Positions 1 to 11,099 are shown, numbered from the stretch's first letter. The stretch: DNA of 64,000 nt from Turritopsis dohrnii (GCA_027922465.2 BQMF02000269.1:248001-312000); one strand, 5' to 3'. The notes: generated by a model not told the origin, from the sequence alone. A program made the numbers and translations.

Positions 1-124
1 GATGTTTTTGAGTTGCGATTCTATGATTGATTTGTTCGTCATGGGGTACATACACGGGAATGGTGGATTTGACCTAATGTTTTCTAAGTTAAGTTCGGTA
101 AAAAGTTTTTACCCAGGATACTAG
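1..124 (+). mobile_element. Helitron-like 3' end, copy 1
   Basis: A 17-bp palindrome (GGTAAAAAGTTTTTACC, 97-113) is followed seven bases later by CTAG at 121-124 and then T. A short hairpin a few bases before CTRR, inserted next to T, is the hallmark of a Helitron 3' terminus. The same end recurs near the right edge of the window (63258-63285, 63839-63866). The sequence is noncoding, so this would be a non-autonomous copy. Confidence 0.6.
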
Positions 125-1890
125 TTATTATAAATCTGGAAGCCAAGGCGGTGGCACTCGCCGACCATGTTCAGCCTGCCTTTTGTTACCACCTGCTCCA
201 AATTATTGCACTTAAAACCAGCGGTAAGTGAGGGACGTAAAATCGGAGAACAGCGGTTCAATTCTAATGACTTGCAGTTCCTTTGCTGGCTTTATCACTT
301 AATAAAGCTCCTGTGCACATGATGACAAAATACGTTCCTGATGTTTCAAATCTTGCATGTTCTTAACTCAGCCGTTCATTGTCACAGTCATATTTAAACT
401 GTCAGCAAACTTTCTTGCTTTACACAATGCATCCCAAACGTGAACTTCATGGGTTTTTATTTATGATATTAAAACATCTGTGGCATGATCATTTAAAAGT
501 TTTTATTTTTAGAAAACACGAAGAAGAATTTTATAAACAGAGTAATTAACAATCAATTATAGTTATCACAGGACATCTCATTTCAGTCTCACGGGACATT
601 TTTTCTGTGTTATTTCAGCGTTTTCACAGTTCACAAAATAAGCTTTATGAGGAGGATGTGTTTTTCACTTCATTCATAACTTCATAATTCACACGCACTA
701 TTCTTGGGATTTTCACAGCAGTGTGTTCAGGCTGGTAAGCTAATTTATTTTTTCTGTATTTAACTATGTACAAAAATCATCAAAAATATCTATTTCAATC
801 AAATTAATTTTATTAGTTATCAATCTGGATTCGTATCTTTTTTAGTTTGAACAAATTTTAACAAGTTATTAACGACTGCACTCTTAAAACACCCTAATCC
901 CGACACAAAATCAAATATCAGTTTAAACAATGGTTTCAAAAAAACTGTATTTCATGATGTGCTATTTATTTACTTTTTAAAACCAATCGATTATCAGTTT
1001 AACAATACACTCAAAACGTAGAGAGAAAAAACTTCAAATTATTGTTACCTTTTGTTTTATGCGCTCTAACATGGGTGCTGTCAGAAGTAGGTGAAAAAAT
1101 GGTTTCTCTTAAAAACATTACAAGGGAGGAAAAAAATAATTTTGTTTCATCACACTTTTTTCACCAGCTATAAATACAGTTAATTGGCTTATAAGAATTT
1201 AATGAAGCAAATTGTTGAGTTTTCCTTCAATATCTTTTCGAAGAACAAATATTAATGGATACAGGATGAAAAGCTCTTTCTTGTGATATAAAATTCGTAA
1301 TATTTGATCAGACATGTATTGAGAAATACGCCTTGCAAGTTGGTGGGTAAGACATTTTGATACACACTGTTTATAGATTATAATAAAAGAAACATTATGT
1401 AAAGGCATTCTCCTTTATTTCTCAGTGTTTTATTAGCCATTTTTAGTTTGTTTACACGTTCCCTGTGGTTTTTCATTTTGGTCTTTATTTTTCATGTTTT
1501 TCAGTGTTTTTTTTATTTGTTTGGGTTTTTATGTCAATTTCTGTGTCATTTTGTTCTGTAGTATATATGTCATATCTAGGTCAGTATTTTGTTTTATTAA
1601 TTTATCAATTTTGGTCAGTATTTTCTAGGTCTGTATTTTATATATGTAGTTTTCTGATTTCTCACTATAAATCATTATACACTTTCACTTTTTCTATCAT
1701 CAATTCAAAGAGTGGTCATGGAACACACATATCATTCACATCTTTGTCTTTTCATACTCAGGCAAGCTGGTATGTCTTCTTGTTTATCTTCCTTTTACTT
1801 TGCTTTGTTCACTCTTTATATACTTATATTCAATAGTTGTATACTTATATTCTACTTTAAGCTTTGATAAATTTTTCAGATAGTTTATTT
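125..1890. other. AT-rich stretch without a recognisable gene, copy 1
   Basis: Only short, hydrophobic or low-complexity reading frames occur here, with no domain that I recognise. The segment at about 985-1125 is a diverged copy of 2287-2420, as both contain the run CGCTCTAACATGGGTGCT. A GC-rich stretch at 134-175 is related to inverted segments near 2133-2166. Confidence 0.6.
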
Positions 1891-2420
1891 ATTAAATTTC
1901 AGTTTGAACATATTCACACTGTTACAAACACTTGTGTTATCACCTGCTATCCATGACCCCTGACCCCACACATTATCCCTATTGGTTCACGAGCCAAAAA
2001 ATTCACATTTGATTGTTGTTGCAATGTATTTGTTTCACACTGAAGTTGCACGATAAAAAAAGAAATAATTTTGCTCACAACTCAATCTACCATTTTGCGT
2101 GACAGACAGAGAATTGGCTATTAATATATAGACCAGACGCCAATGCAGCGCCGCTCGCCGCCCATGTGCACCTGCTCTGTGTCACTGTATCAATAAACGT
2201 CAAATTTCCTTATAAACGGCTCGTACAACTTGTGCTCAACCAGAAGCAGATTCGAAGTCACAACCTCTGGTAAAACCAGTCTTTTATCAGTGTAACTATA
2301 CACTCAAAACTTAGAGAGAGAAAACTCCAACTTTTTATTAGCTTTTGTTTTAAAAAAGTTACGCGCTCTAACATGGGTGCTATCAAACAGGGGGAAAATG
2401 GTTTCTCTTCTTAAAAAGTG
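985..2420. repeat. Pair of diverged direct repeats (985-1125 and 2287-2420)
   Basis: Both segments carry ACACTCAAAAC, AGAGAGA, CGCTCTAACATGGGTGCT and AAAATGGTTTCTCTT in the same order with substitutions and small gaps. They look like two copies of one dispersed noncoding repeat inside the 12-kb unit. The same pair recurs in copy 2 at 13049-13189 and 14351-14484. Confidence 0.7.
1900..2132 (-). mobile_element. Helitron-like 5' end, copy 1
   Basis: On the minus strand the sequence starts TCTATATATTAATAG at 2132, the type of TC start seen at the other Helitron-like units in the window. It shares the internal motif CCAATAGGGATAA (seen inverted near 1975-1990) with the units at 62.7-63.9 kb. Immediately outside it, on the minus strand, lies CTGG, which also fits CTRR, so another element may end there. 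Confidence 0.5.
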
Positions 2421-2739
2421 CTAAATGAATAAAGATAATAAAAAAAACGTTCGATCAGAAGCGCTTTATAAAAAGAAATTAAATTATTAAAAGAAAAGCA
2501 AAAAAAACATTTTGTTTCATGATACTCTTTTTTACCTATCCATTTTTAAACATTTTGATTGCGCAAAAAAAAAGTTCACCCGTCTCAGACAGTCAGGAAG
2601 GAGTTAGTGGCACCACGTTCTGCCACTGCTGCTTTTTGTCCAAAATGTTTAATCAGTTAGTTTCTTTGTATTTTGTTGATGTACTGTTTTCAAAGCCAAG
2701 TCAACATGGAATACAAAACTAACAATAATGATAAAAACA

Positions 2740-2933
2740 AAACGTTATTCCTATTAGTTCATCAGCCAAAAAATCACGTTCGATTGGGGTTGCAATGTAT
2801 TTGCTTGGAACTCACGTCGCACTCAAAGAAGAAATAATTTTGCTCACAACTCAATCTACCATTTTGCGTGACTTACAAGCAAACAAACAAACAAACAAAC
2901 AAACAAACACAGAATGGGCTATTAATATATAGA
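2740..2933 (-). mobile_element. Second Helitron-like 5' end, copy 1
   Basis: This segment is a diverged copy of about 1976-2132, sharing TTTTGCTCACAACTCAATCT and ATTTTGCGTGAC. It ends on the minus strand with the same TCTATATATTAATAG start at 2933. An expanded CAAA repeat (2880-2908) sits inside it. Confidence 0.55.
2880..2908 (+). repeat. (CAAA)n microsatellite
   Basis: About seven perfect CAAA units in a row, read directly from the sequence. The same tract is present in copy 2 at 14944-14972. Confidence 0.95.
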
Positions 2934-3070
2934 CTAGTATCCCGTGTAAAAATTTTTTACAGGTTTTATGGATGTGAGCTGAACAGAGAGAGGCTTAGTA
3001 TAATGAATTTAAGTATAACAAAGTTGCACAGTTTAGTATGCGTCCAGTTCACGAACAATTAAATTAAGGA
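2934..3070 (-). mobile_element. Helitron-like 3' end abutting another element's 5' end
   Basis: Read on the minus strand, a palindrome GTAAAAAATTTTTTAC is followed by ACGGGATACTAG ending at 2934. The next base begins the TC start of the element at 2933. This is the same head-to-tail CTAG|TC junction as at 63866/63867. Confidence 0.55.
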
Positions 3071-4341
3071 ATTGGCTCCAAAAACAGATCAAAAGTAGGG
3101 GATGGTTTTCTACGGGTTTTAATTTCGAAAATGCTGACTATAAGGGTGAGAAAGAAATGTCATAGAATGTTCAGCAGAAACATAAATTCACATGAAGAAG
3201 AGTTGACAATACTACACCAAAAAAGTTTCCTAAGATAGCATAAACAAGCAATTAATAAATGAACCAAATAAAGGTTATCTTTAATCACTTTTGCAAAAGT
3301 GTATATCGACTTCGTTAACAGTCCTCCAATGCGTTTTTATGGTTTAATCCATTATTCTTGGAAATAATAATTCTCGGTGAATAGCGAGTGCATTGCATCT
3401 ATGTACGCATGCAGTTGGAATTATCGGATCTTCAGAAAAGCGAATTTTTAAAAATTGATGACATATCATTCGTAAGAGAAACGAAAGAATCTAAAAAATT
3501 AAATAAATAAAGTTAAGGTTGAATTTAAAATCCGAAGTGCACAGCCGACAATATATCTTCGAACTAAACTTTCATTCACAATTACTTTGGCAATGCTATA
3601 TAGACTATAGCAGATACGATTATTGATAGGATACTGTCACAAAAGGTTTTTCACATGAACTACCAACACCAAGTTGACCTCAATACTATACTATAAATCT
3701 AAAGAATCTGAATGAATATAAGTTAAAGATAATGAATTAGGTTAATCAATTTTGTTAGTTAGGAAAGAAGATGTGATTTATTTATTTACAGATCGCTTCA
3801 TTATTAATAATTTCTCAATTGTTCTATTTCAGCTGACATCAGCATATTCCATTCATTATCTGTAACACAGAGACAATAACCTCTTTATCCTCAATAAACG
3901 AAATGAACTAACTTTAAGGAATAGTAATCTCTCAAACTGACAAAGAGGTTTTCTCTGTAATGTCATTTCACAAAACATAGTGAAATAAAGATCAAAGGAA
4001 GTATGTATTCCAACTCTGCCTGAACTCTCATTTAGATAACAACAGACTTATAGAATAAGATTCGCAAGTGATTTGTAACGACTAAATAAAGATTAATCCG
4101 TATATAACAACATATTTTCTAACTAAATAAACTACAATAACAAACTAAATAAACTATAAATAAACTAAAATAAACTTTGGTATGGAATTACCATACACTC
4201 GACTGCAAATGACTGATTAAACACCCTATTATTCCCTAAACCACAAATCAGAAAAACTATTCGGAAGCTCAAGTAAGTGGGCACTAATCAGCCATTCACG
4301 GTCAAAATTTTATTTGTTGGTTCAGTTCATTTGATTATTTT
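3071..4341. other. AT-rich noncoding stretch, copy 1
   Basis: No coding region or RNA gene that I can support. The sequence is AT-rich with scattered short direct repeats such as ACTAAATAAACTA near 4120-4170. Confidence 0.6.
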
Positions 4342-5407
4342 TCATTCCGAGAATTTGATTATAGACATTTTAAAACTAATTTTAATGAAATCTGAACCTG
4401 AGCGTATGGTGACTCCATACTGTTTTTCAGTGAGGGCTGACCCCTTATACTTCATCTCGTAATGTTTTACATATTTTTTTTTTTGTGGGGGCACGTAACC
4501 TTCACGGTCACGGCCTCCATTTTTCTTACACATTTGGAAGGCCCGCCTGGACTTGGAGCCAGGATGGGCCTTCCTGTATTGCATGAAGTCTTGTCGTGTC
4601 ACTATAATAAAATGTTAGAAAGTTAAGGATTAGTTAAGATAATGAAATCCAAATAGTATGGCTTATACGAAAAACTTCACAACTCACAACGCGTGGTCTC
4701 TTGTGATTCTAAACAGAAAGATAAAATTAAAATAATAATAAAAAATGTATTAGTGTATTAGTGAAAATAAACGCTTACTCTGGCCATTCCCTTGGACTAA
4801 CTACCCTATAACATAAAAGAGAAACAGTGTAAATACTACATCTATTGAAGAAGGAAAATGCATGTTAAGAACGAAAATATATAACTACCACCATTCGCAC
4901 CATTCTCCTTATCTATGAATGAAATAGAACAAAATTAGAATAGATTGACAGTGATATCCAAAAAAACAGCAAAAAGAATATAAGAAGTTACCTTCTTTTA
5001 ATAAATCCTCTTCTTCTGAAAGGAAAGGAAAAGTATTAACAACCTAATTACTACATTGATGACATTCTGGTATTTATGAAAAGTCCTTTTACCTTTCTTG
5101 GATATATCACAAACTAAAATATAAAAGAAAGTAGTTTTAAATAAACAACCCTTTATTTTTTGTATAATATTAACAGTTTCATTTGATAACTTACCACCAT
5201 CTTCTTAGACGTCAACTTAACTAAAATAACAAAGACATTTACTAACCTCTTCAATAATCCCAAATATGATGAAAAAAACTAAATACTTACAACTGAGCTT
5301 TTAGAAACTAAAATAAAACAAAAATCATAATATGAAATCATATTTCATTCTTATTTCAAAATGAAAAAAGCAGAAAGATTATTACCATTTTGTGCTGACT
5401 CAGCCAT
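4342..5407 (-). CDS. Candidate microexon gene, copy 1
   Basis: I do not recognise the product. On the minus strand an ATG at 5407 opens a 22-base exon (MAESAQN, ending one base into a codon, donor GTAATA). A row of very short segments follows, each bounded by AG and GT: 5203-5195 (9 nt), 5113-5093 (21), 5015-4992 (24), 4912-4889 (24) and 4796-4779 (18). The last exon starts at 4601 and stops at 4342. All microexons are multiples of three and sit in phase 1, so the frame stays open whichever are included. Most introns are about 77-92 bases. The predicted protein is roughly 120 residues: an acidic linker (EEDLLKE, KENGANG) and then a basic domain with RKAHPGSKSRRAFQM and VPPQKKKYVKHY. A 17-base AG/GT-bounded segment at 5307-5291 does not keep frame. 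The pattern is regular, but no homology supports it and some acceptors are weak. Confidence 0.4.
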
Positions 5408-6015
5408 TTTAATTTTTTTTTTTACTATTATTAATTCATTAAAAGAAAAAAAACTAAGGATTACACTTCCAAAAGACAACAGCAGGAATGCCCTGACTTT
5501 TGGTTCATGGTTTGTGCATGCAAGGACTATCTCATAGTAGACTCTAAAAAACCAAAGTAAGATGATATCTGTTTCCGATGAATTGATAAAAAGCATGCAC
5601 AACCCATGTTAACAGAGTACACGACGTGAACGTAAGTCAATGGGACTTCGTACTTCGCCTAAAAAAACATATGTACAGAAATAAAGTGTTTTTTAGGTAA
5701 AATAGTTCAGTAACAATAAAAGCATATCATCTATTTTCAGCACTACCACAAAGTAATTGTCAGTGATTTAACAAAATAGCATCACTCAATCCACCACTAC
5801 AGTTGAGCAGCACAATGTCACAGAGTTGGTATACCAACTTAGCCGAAAAGCCGCTTTCAGACAACTGCAATGATAGTCACTCTCCAAATGAGTGAGGATA
5901 TCGAAATGCTCACCGGAAAAGCAGTGTTTTCATTTCCGGTATTTTTGTAACTCACTCAACAATACAATACTTTTGTGGATATGAAAAGATGAAAGAAAAG
6001 ATATGCAGAATTAAG
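5408..6015. other. Intergenic stretch, copy 1
   Basis: No coding region that I can support. It could contain the upstream region of the minus-strand microexon gene, but no clear promoter element is visible. Confidence 0.5.
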
Positions 6016-6690
6016 TTACTGTAATACTTGTGGAAAGACAACATTTTGAGTATACATCTTTCCATTGATATAACCTTGTTTCCCAGTAGCAGCAACTTCG
6101 ATTTTCACATTATCAAATGCCTTTGCCCTGGAACATGCAACATATAGTTGACCGTGAGAAAAACACGGACTCTGCAAAAACAAACCAATTTTATTAAATG
6201 TTTGACCTTGACTCTTGTTAATAGTGAAAGAGTAGGCCAAACGGATAGGCAATTGCCTGCGTTTCAATATAAAAGGCATACCTGTATCTGAAGGTGACAG
6301 TTCAACCCTAGGTATGAAAATGATTTCTCCAACTGCTGACCCTGTCAAAACTTCAGCTTAAATAAAATTGCCTGACAGTTCACGGATAATCAAGCGTGTG
6401 CCATTACAGAGACCCTTCCTGATATTAAGGTTCCTCAAGAGCATAATAATAGCCCCAACTTTAAGCTTCAAACAATGAGGAGGCATACCTGACGGCGTGA
6501 TGCTATTTAAAAAATCAAGCGGATAATTTTGCCGCTCGTCTACATCGTCACATGCCACCTCATCAGCACTGTAATAACAAACTGCATTTCCTGGCAATCT
6601 GTCCAACATCTCATTGTTAATGATTAACCAAGCATAGAACTCTTGTTCTTCCGACCTGGCTCTCATGTTCTAAGGGCGGATGATGTTGTA
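6016..6690 (-). pseudogene. Helitron/PIF1-type helicase C-terminal fragment, copy 1
   Basis: The minus-strand translation matches the C-terminal part of the PIF1-like helicase fused to Helitron Rep proteins and of its stand-alone relatives. Visible signatures are PSGMPPHCLKLKVGAIIMLLRN with GLCNGTRL, then LKRRQLPIRLAYSFTINKSQGQTF (motif V region), then SHGQLYVACSRA (motif VI region). One in-frame TAA at 6358-6360 separates the two open segments; otherwise the frame is continuous. The upstream helicase motifs and any Rep domain are missing, so this is a truncated, inactive piece. A Helitron source fits the Helitron-like termini elsewhere in the window. Confidence 0.85.
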
Positions 6691-6707
6691 CCTGATATAT
6701 TATCATG

Positions 6708-7430
6708 CTATAAATCTACAAATTTCAAAACTAGCAATACTGTTAAAATATGATATACAAACCATCCAGCGGCTGGCACTGGGGGTGTTTTCCGCCAATG
6801 TTTTACTGATGCCTTTGGTTTGTTTGTTTCTCGATGGTTTATTGTTTGAATCAACCATATAGCCTTGGCTTTGTTTAAAACAGATTTTAACAAATCGTCT
6901 ACATAAAAATCTCTTTCAAGGACTTGTGGCACTTCTCTGCCATCGATATGAACGTTGTCCTTTCCTGTTTGCTTCATGGCTAGATTAGCACAGCTAGAGG
7001 ATGAAATTGCTCCAAAGATATGTGCAGTCATTTAGTATTCTACGAGTTGCGTCACCATGTGGCCACCACAAGAAACGTAAGAAGTCCCATTGCTCAGGTT
7101 GAGTTTTGACCATGTTATACATAGATGCGGTATCAGCCATGAAAGCGACTGGTTTCAATCTGAATCGCAGCAGTACGTCAAATAAAGAATTAATAAAATC
7201 AGGTCCTTGCATTTGTTGATTATTCCTTTACTGAATAGGTTATTCATAATTGTGATGTAATGATCTTTAAATTCAGAATTCTTCTCAAGTTTTTGCTTAA
7301 TGCAATGAAATCTGGTGGATGCCTGTTCATGGTTATTGGGCATGAAGCTATTTTTCTTGAATGTCAAAGGAAGTTGATAATGCCCATCAACAAACACTAT
7401 TTCCTTATCCATAATATTTATGAATTGTAC
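6708..7430 (-). pseudogene. BEL/Pao retrotransposon Pol (reverse transcriptase) fragment, copy 1
   Basis: Minus-strand segments are characteristic of BEL/Pao polyprotein: VDGHYQLPLTFK with ASTRFHCIKQKLEKN, then QGPDFINSLFDVLLRFR and LRFLWWPHGD, then IFGAISSSSCANLAMKQT and ERDFYVDDLLKSV, where YVDD is the RT catalytic box. The first segment is joined to the second after an internal deletion of well over 100 codons, and a frameshift near 7030 separates FLWWPHGD from IFGAISS. No protease, integrase or LTR is visible. It lies directly beside the helicase fragment on the same strand, so two unrelated dead elements are adjacent. Confidence 0.88.
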
Positions 7431-7587
7431 ATCTTTCTGTGATTCCCTGTGATATTTTTGAATGCATCTATGCTAAAAGAATGGAAAAACAACTATTATC
7501 AACTATTGAAAAAGCCTAATGAATTTTTGCAAGCTGCACTGGCACAGTTGTTCATATAATTGTTCATTTAATTATGAAAAATACTAA

Positions 7588-7635
7588 AGGCCCATTTCCA
7601 CTCAGGAATATTTTCCGCGGAACGGAAAATGTTCC
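7588..7635 (+). repeat. Harbinger left TIR
   Basis: This arm is inverted-repeat partner of 10286-10333, with about three mismatches in 48 bases. It is preceded by the TAA target duplication. Confidence 0.93.
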
Positions 7636-7689
7636 TACGGAAATTTTCCAAGATCGATTTCCACTTAGCGCGCAAAAACATAAACAAAC

Positions 7690-8964
7690 ATGGCGGCATT
7701 GAACAAGCGATTGTTGTTGCTTATACTTTTGAAACGAAGATTGAATGCGCATGGTAACATGTACAAAAATAAACGTTGGTGGGTTCGAAAGATTTTCTCT
7801 GAACGAAAAACTAAAGGAGAATATCATGTGTTGCTCAAAGAGATGTATTTGTTTGACCATGAATACTTTTTTAAACAATTTCGCATGTCACCATCTCGGT
7901 TTGAACACTTGTTGTCTCTAGTAGCTCCTTTCATTACGAAATGTTCTTTGAGGAGAGAAACCATTTGCGCTGCTGAACGATTGTGCTTAACTCTAAGGTA
8001 TCTGGTTACTGGAGATGCTCAGATTTCAATTGCTAGCAGCTACCGAATCAGCCCCACATCAAGTACTCGAATCATTGCTGAAACATGCAGTGTTATATGG
8101 ACAGTTCTAATAAGTAAAGGCTACATGACTTGTCCCAATAGCAATTTTGAGTGGAGAGCAATTCCAAAAAAGTTTGAAGAACAATGGAATTTTCCAAATT
8201 GCTTGGGAGCAATCGACGGCAAACATGTCGTAATGCAAGCTCCTGCTGGTTCCGGTTCGACTTTCTTCAATTACAAAAAGAGCCACAGCATAGTATTTTT
8301 GGCAATTTGCAATGCAACTTACGAATTCGTAATCGTTGATATTGGAGATACTGGGAGAAACAGTGACGGAGGGGTGTACTCAAATAGTTTAATGGGCATG
8401 GCTACTAATCAAGAAAAGCTTCAAATACCTGATGAGACTGTTCTCCCTCGTACTAACAAAAAGCTTCCTTACATGTTTGTTGCTGATGAGGCATTTGCTT
8501 TAAAAAAATATATGCTGAAACCTTATGCCAGACAGAACCTAGATACGAAGAAGAGAATATTCAACTATAGGCTTTCTAGAGCACGAAGAGTAATCGAAAA
8601 CTGTTTTGGCATTTGCGCTTCAGGGTTTAGAATTTTTCGTCGACCTATCATCAGAAAATCTGAAACTGTTGTACATATTACAAAGGCAGTAGTGGTGTTG
8701 CACAATTACTTAATGAAGCACAAATCACCAACATATTGTCCTCCAGGTCACACAGATATGGAAACCTCAAATGGCACAAGACTTGGTGATTGGCGAGAAG
8801 AGACTGAAGGTTTTACTGGATTATCTTCAATTGCTAATCAAGGCTCTAAGAATTATTCGAAGACAGCCAGTGACGTCAGAGATAAATTTAGTAAATACTT
8901 CAATTCAGATGCTGGTTCTGTGCCTTGGCAATGGGACCTAATCAACAGTACAAAAGATTTGTAG
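7690..8964 (+). CDS. PIF/Harbinger DDE transposase, copy 1
   Basis: A single 424-residue open frame starting at ATGGCGGCA about 100 bases inside the left TIR. The DDE_4-type nuclease domain is clear: LGAIDGKHV (D176), DIGDTGRNSDGG (D217, D226), YMFVADEAFALK (D266) and RARRVIENCFGI (E303), followed by VVVLHNYLM near the end. The N-terminal 150 residues contain the FEHLLSLVAPFI and LCLTLRYLVTG helices usual in this family. The enzyme would cut and paste the element in the nucleus, normally aided by the Myb/MADF partner encoded on the opposite strand. No intron or disabling mutation is seen, and the length is normal for the family. Confidence 0.95.
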   Translation: MAALNKRLLLLILLKRRLNAHGNMYKNKRWWVRKIFSERKTKGEYHVLLKEMYLFDHEYFFKQFRMSPSRFEHLLSLVAPFITKCSLRRETICAAERLCLTLRYLVTGDAQISIASSYRISPTSSTRIIAETCSVIWTVLISKGYMTCPNSNFEWRAIPKKFEEQWNFPNCLGAIDGKHVVMQAPAGSGSTFFNYKKSHSIVFLAICNATYEFVIVDIGDTGRNSDGGVYSNSLMGMATNQEKLQIPDETVLPRTNKKLPYMFVADEAFALKKYMLKPYARQNLDTKKRIFNYRLSRARRVIENCFGICASGFRIFRRPIIRKSETVVHITKAVVVLHNYLMKHKSPTYCPPGHTDMETSNGTRLGDWREETEGFTGLSSIANQGSKNYSKTASDVRDKFSKYFNSDAGSVPWQWDLINSTKDL

Positions 8965-9095
8965 TTGAAAATATATTTTTACTGAAAGACTGTCTGACAT
9001 CTATAAAACTCTAACAGTTCTCTTCAAAAGAAGACTTGATACTTTACGTACTATAGTTACTCATCAGTGTTTTCATAAAAAAGTTCACTTATTTT

Positions 9096-10085
9096 CTATT
9101 TGACGTATTGTTTTTTTCTTGGTGGGAAAGATTTTAATGCATTAGCATAACTAAGCAGGAATAATGAATCTGGATCCTCCTTTTTTTCATCATCTGATTT
9201 GGTAAGGGCATCATAGAGCAGTGAGTCTACACTTGTTTTTAGATCTTCCTTTCTCTTACATTGTTTTTTGTTAGGTTTTCGTGATACGGTTTCACTTTCT
9301 GGTAATGATTCTAATGATTCATCTAACTCCACATCATTATTAATATTGTCAATAATACAATAGGGTAGGTTTGAGCTGGTTTTTCTTGTGCTGCAAACAT
9401 CTCTCAAAAATTCTAGTTCTTTGAAAAAATTACATGTTGGTAGTCTTTTTGATGCTGCACCAGAACGAGTACTTTGATCTCTTCGCTGCAAGCATTTCCT
9501 ATAATTATCTTTGAGTTTTCCCACTCTTTCTTCAGGTATTCCACTATAAAGAAGGAACACAGCATTGATATACTACCCAAATTGTGTCAGTGTTAAATTT
9601 TGTAATATACTAGAACCAATACTTGCTTACTTATCACACAAACAATTAACAGAATTTGTATCCTGGGCAATAATAACAAAACTAGATATTTAAATGAAAA
9701 TATAAAAGAACTTTAAACTTTAAACCTGAATCTCCAAATCTCAGATATTTTGGGAATAAATTTATGCATAAACAGTAAATTATATGAAGGAATGCACATC
9801 CCCCACTCATAAAGAAAACAATAACAAAAACAAAAATAATAAAAGAATCATACCATCAAATACACCAAGCCTTTTCGATATCTCTTCCCACGATCTTGCT
9901 TTCTTATCTCTGTCTTTGTATTCAATGCTTGTAAGTTTCCATATGCAAGAATATTCTTGCATAATGTCTACCAACTTTGCGTGCACAGAATCATCAACCT
10001 TTTTATTGCTGTTCCCAGCAGAACTAATGATGGAAACAGCAGAAGTGTTTTCTATTTGTTGTTGACAGTTTTCTTCTTCACCCAT
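9096..10085 (-). CDS. Harbinger accessory MADF/BESS DNA-binding protein, copy 1
   Basis: A two-exon minus-strand gene starts with ATG at 10085 and stops at 9096. Exon 1 encodes an N-terminal linker and the first MADF helices (KLVDIMQEYSCIWKLTS, SWEEISKRLG). Exon 2, from about 9550 downward, encodes the last MADF helix (PEERVGKLKDNYRKCLQRR), a basic/acidic linker, and a C-terminal BESS-like motif (DPDSLFLLSYANALKSFPPRKK). The intron covers roughly 9551-9853 (a donor GTATGA is at 9853); exact splice sites are uncertain because the obvious donor and acceptor do not join in frame. In related elements this partner binds subterminal DNA and helps import the transposase. Confidence 0.8.
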
Positions 10086-10336
10086 GACCGTGCCAGCAAT
10101 ATTGTTTCTGCGAAATGTCTTATTACTTCGTCTACCATTTTTTAAAATTCCCCTGTTATGATTGGCTCTCGCAAATATTTTCCAGCGGAAAAATATGAAA
10201 GTTGAAAAACTTCTTTTTTTTCCAATCTGGACAGCCTGGAAAACGCTCGGAAAGATCTATTTTGCAACTGCGCATGCGTATGACAGGAAAATTTTCCGTT
10301 CGGCGGAAAATTTTCCTGAGTGGAAATGGGCCTTAA

Positions 10337-11099
10337 TTCCTTACTAATATCTTGGAATCCTCATTACCGTAGATCAGAGGCTTTATTTGGAAAAAAAGTC
10401 TCTCATCTCCATTAAAAAGAATATTGTGTTACATAATAATCTGCTAAATTTATACAGACAAAAATAACAACTCAAGCTAAAATACACAAGACGGCTCTGC
10501 AAAGTCATGGTTTTAAATGGTGATGATCTGTTGAAAGTTTGTCAAAGAACAGATTATTCATTTCGAAAATTTGTTTTTCATTGCTATTCATATTGCTATT
10601 TATATTATAATACTACTGTTCTATATTCTAAGATTTTATAAAGTTATCTATATATATGTACAGTACAGTTTGTCGAGCCTCTTCACCAAATCATCTGTGT
10701 TGTGCTGAACTTGAAATTCACTATGAGAAAACCAGATGTTCATAAAAAATGCTTAATCACTCTTTTTATACATTTTTATACATCATTTGATCAATCTAAA
10801 ATATATATCTATCAGAAGGTGCTAATTTCCTCTTCCATGAATTTAAAATTTCTAAGAAGAAATGATTAAGAAATGATTATCAACCAGCTGAATAACGATA
10901 TTTATCTGTACCCCTACTTATTTTCTTTTGAAACTCTGCTCTACCTTTTTTTTATCATTACCAAAACCCTATATTCATGCGAGCACTCATACCCCATTTC
11001 TGAATTTTGGTAAGTCCATGAACTTTAGAAGCAAGAAAATTTGCCTAAAAACCATACTTTGAAAATTTTTTTGCTCATGCATTCAAGATATTATCTGAC
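10337..11099. other. AT-rich stretch right of Harbinger, copy 1
   Basis: No intact coding region. On the minus strand around 10980-11070 a weak, degenerate zinc-knuckle-like segment (ASKVHGLTKIQKWG) may be the tail of the gag remnant to its right. Confidence 0.4.

Larger units (their letters stand above)
7588..10333. mobile_element. Complete PIF/Harbinger transposon, copy 1
   Basis: Terminal inverted repeats begin AGGCCCATTTCCACTCAGGA at both ends and match at about 45 of 48 positions. They are flanked by a TAA direct repeat (7585-7587 and 10334-10336), the TWA target duplication of PIF/Harbinger. The element is 2,746 bp and carries two convergent genes, a DDE transposase (+) and a MADF/BESS DNA-binding protein (-), the usual two-gene Harbinger layout. 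Inner TIR parts contain repeated TTTTCCG motifs that could bind the accessory protein. Both genes look intact, so it may be autonomous. Confidence 0.95.

Noticed and set aside
1465..1836. A 123-codon hydrophobic frame (repeated at 13529)
   Set aside because: It is T-rich low-complexity sequence read as Phe/Ser/Val; no start context, domain or conservation supports it.
2880..2908. CAAA repeat considered as a CRISPR-like or telomeric array
   Set aside because: Unit of four bases without spacers; an ordinary microsatellite.
7564..7878. Minus-strand frame of 104 codons
   Set aside because: Overlaps the Harbinger left TIR and the transposase start in another frame; a shadow.
9784..10065. Plus-strand frame of 93 codons
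   Set aside because: Antisense to exon 1 and intron of the MADF gene, with no homology of its own.
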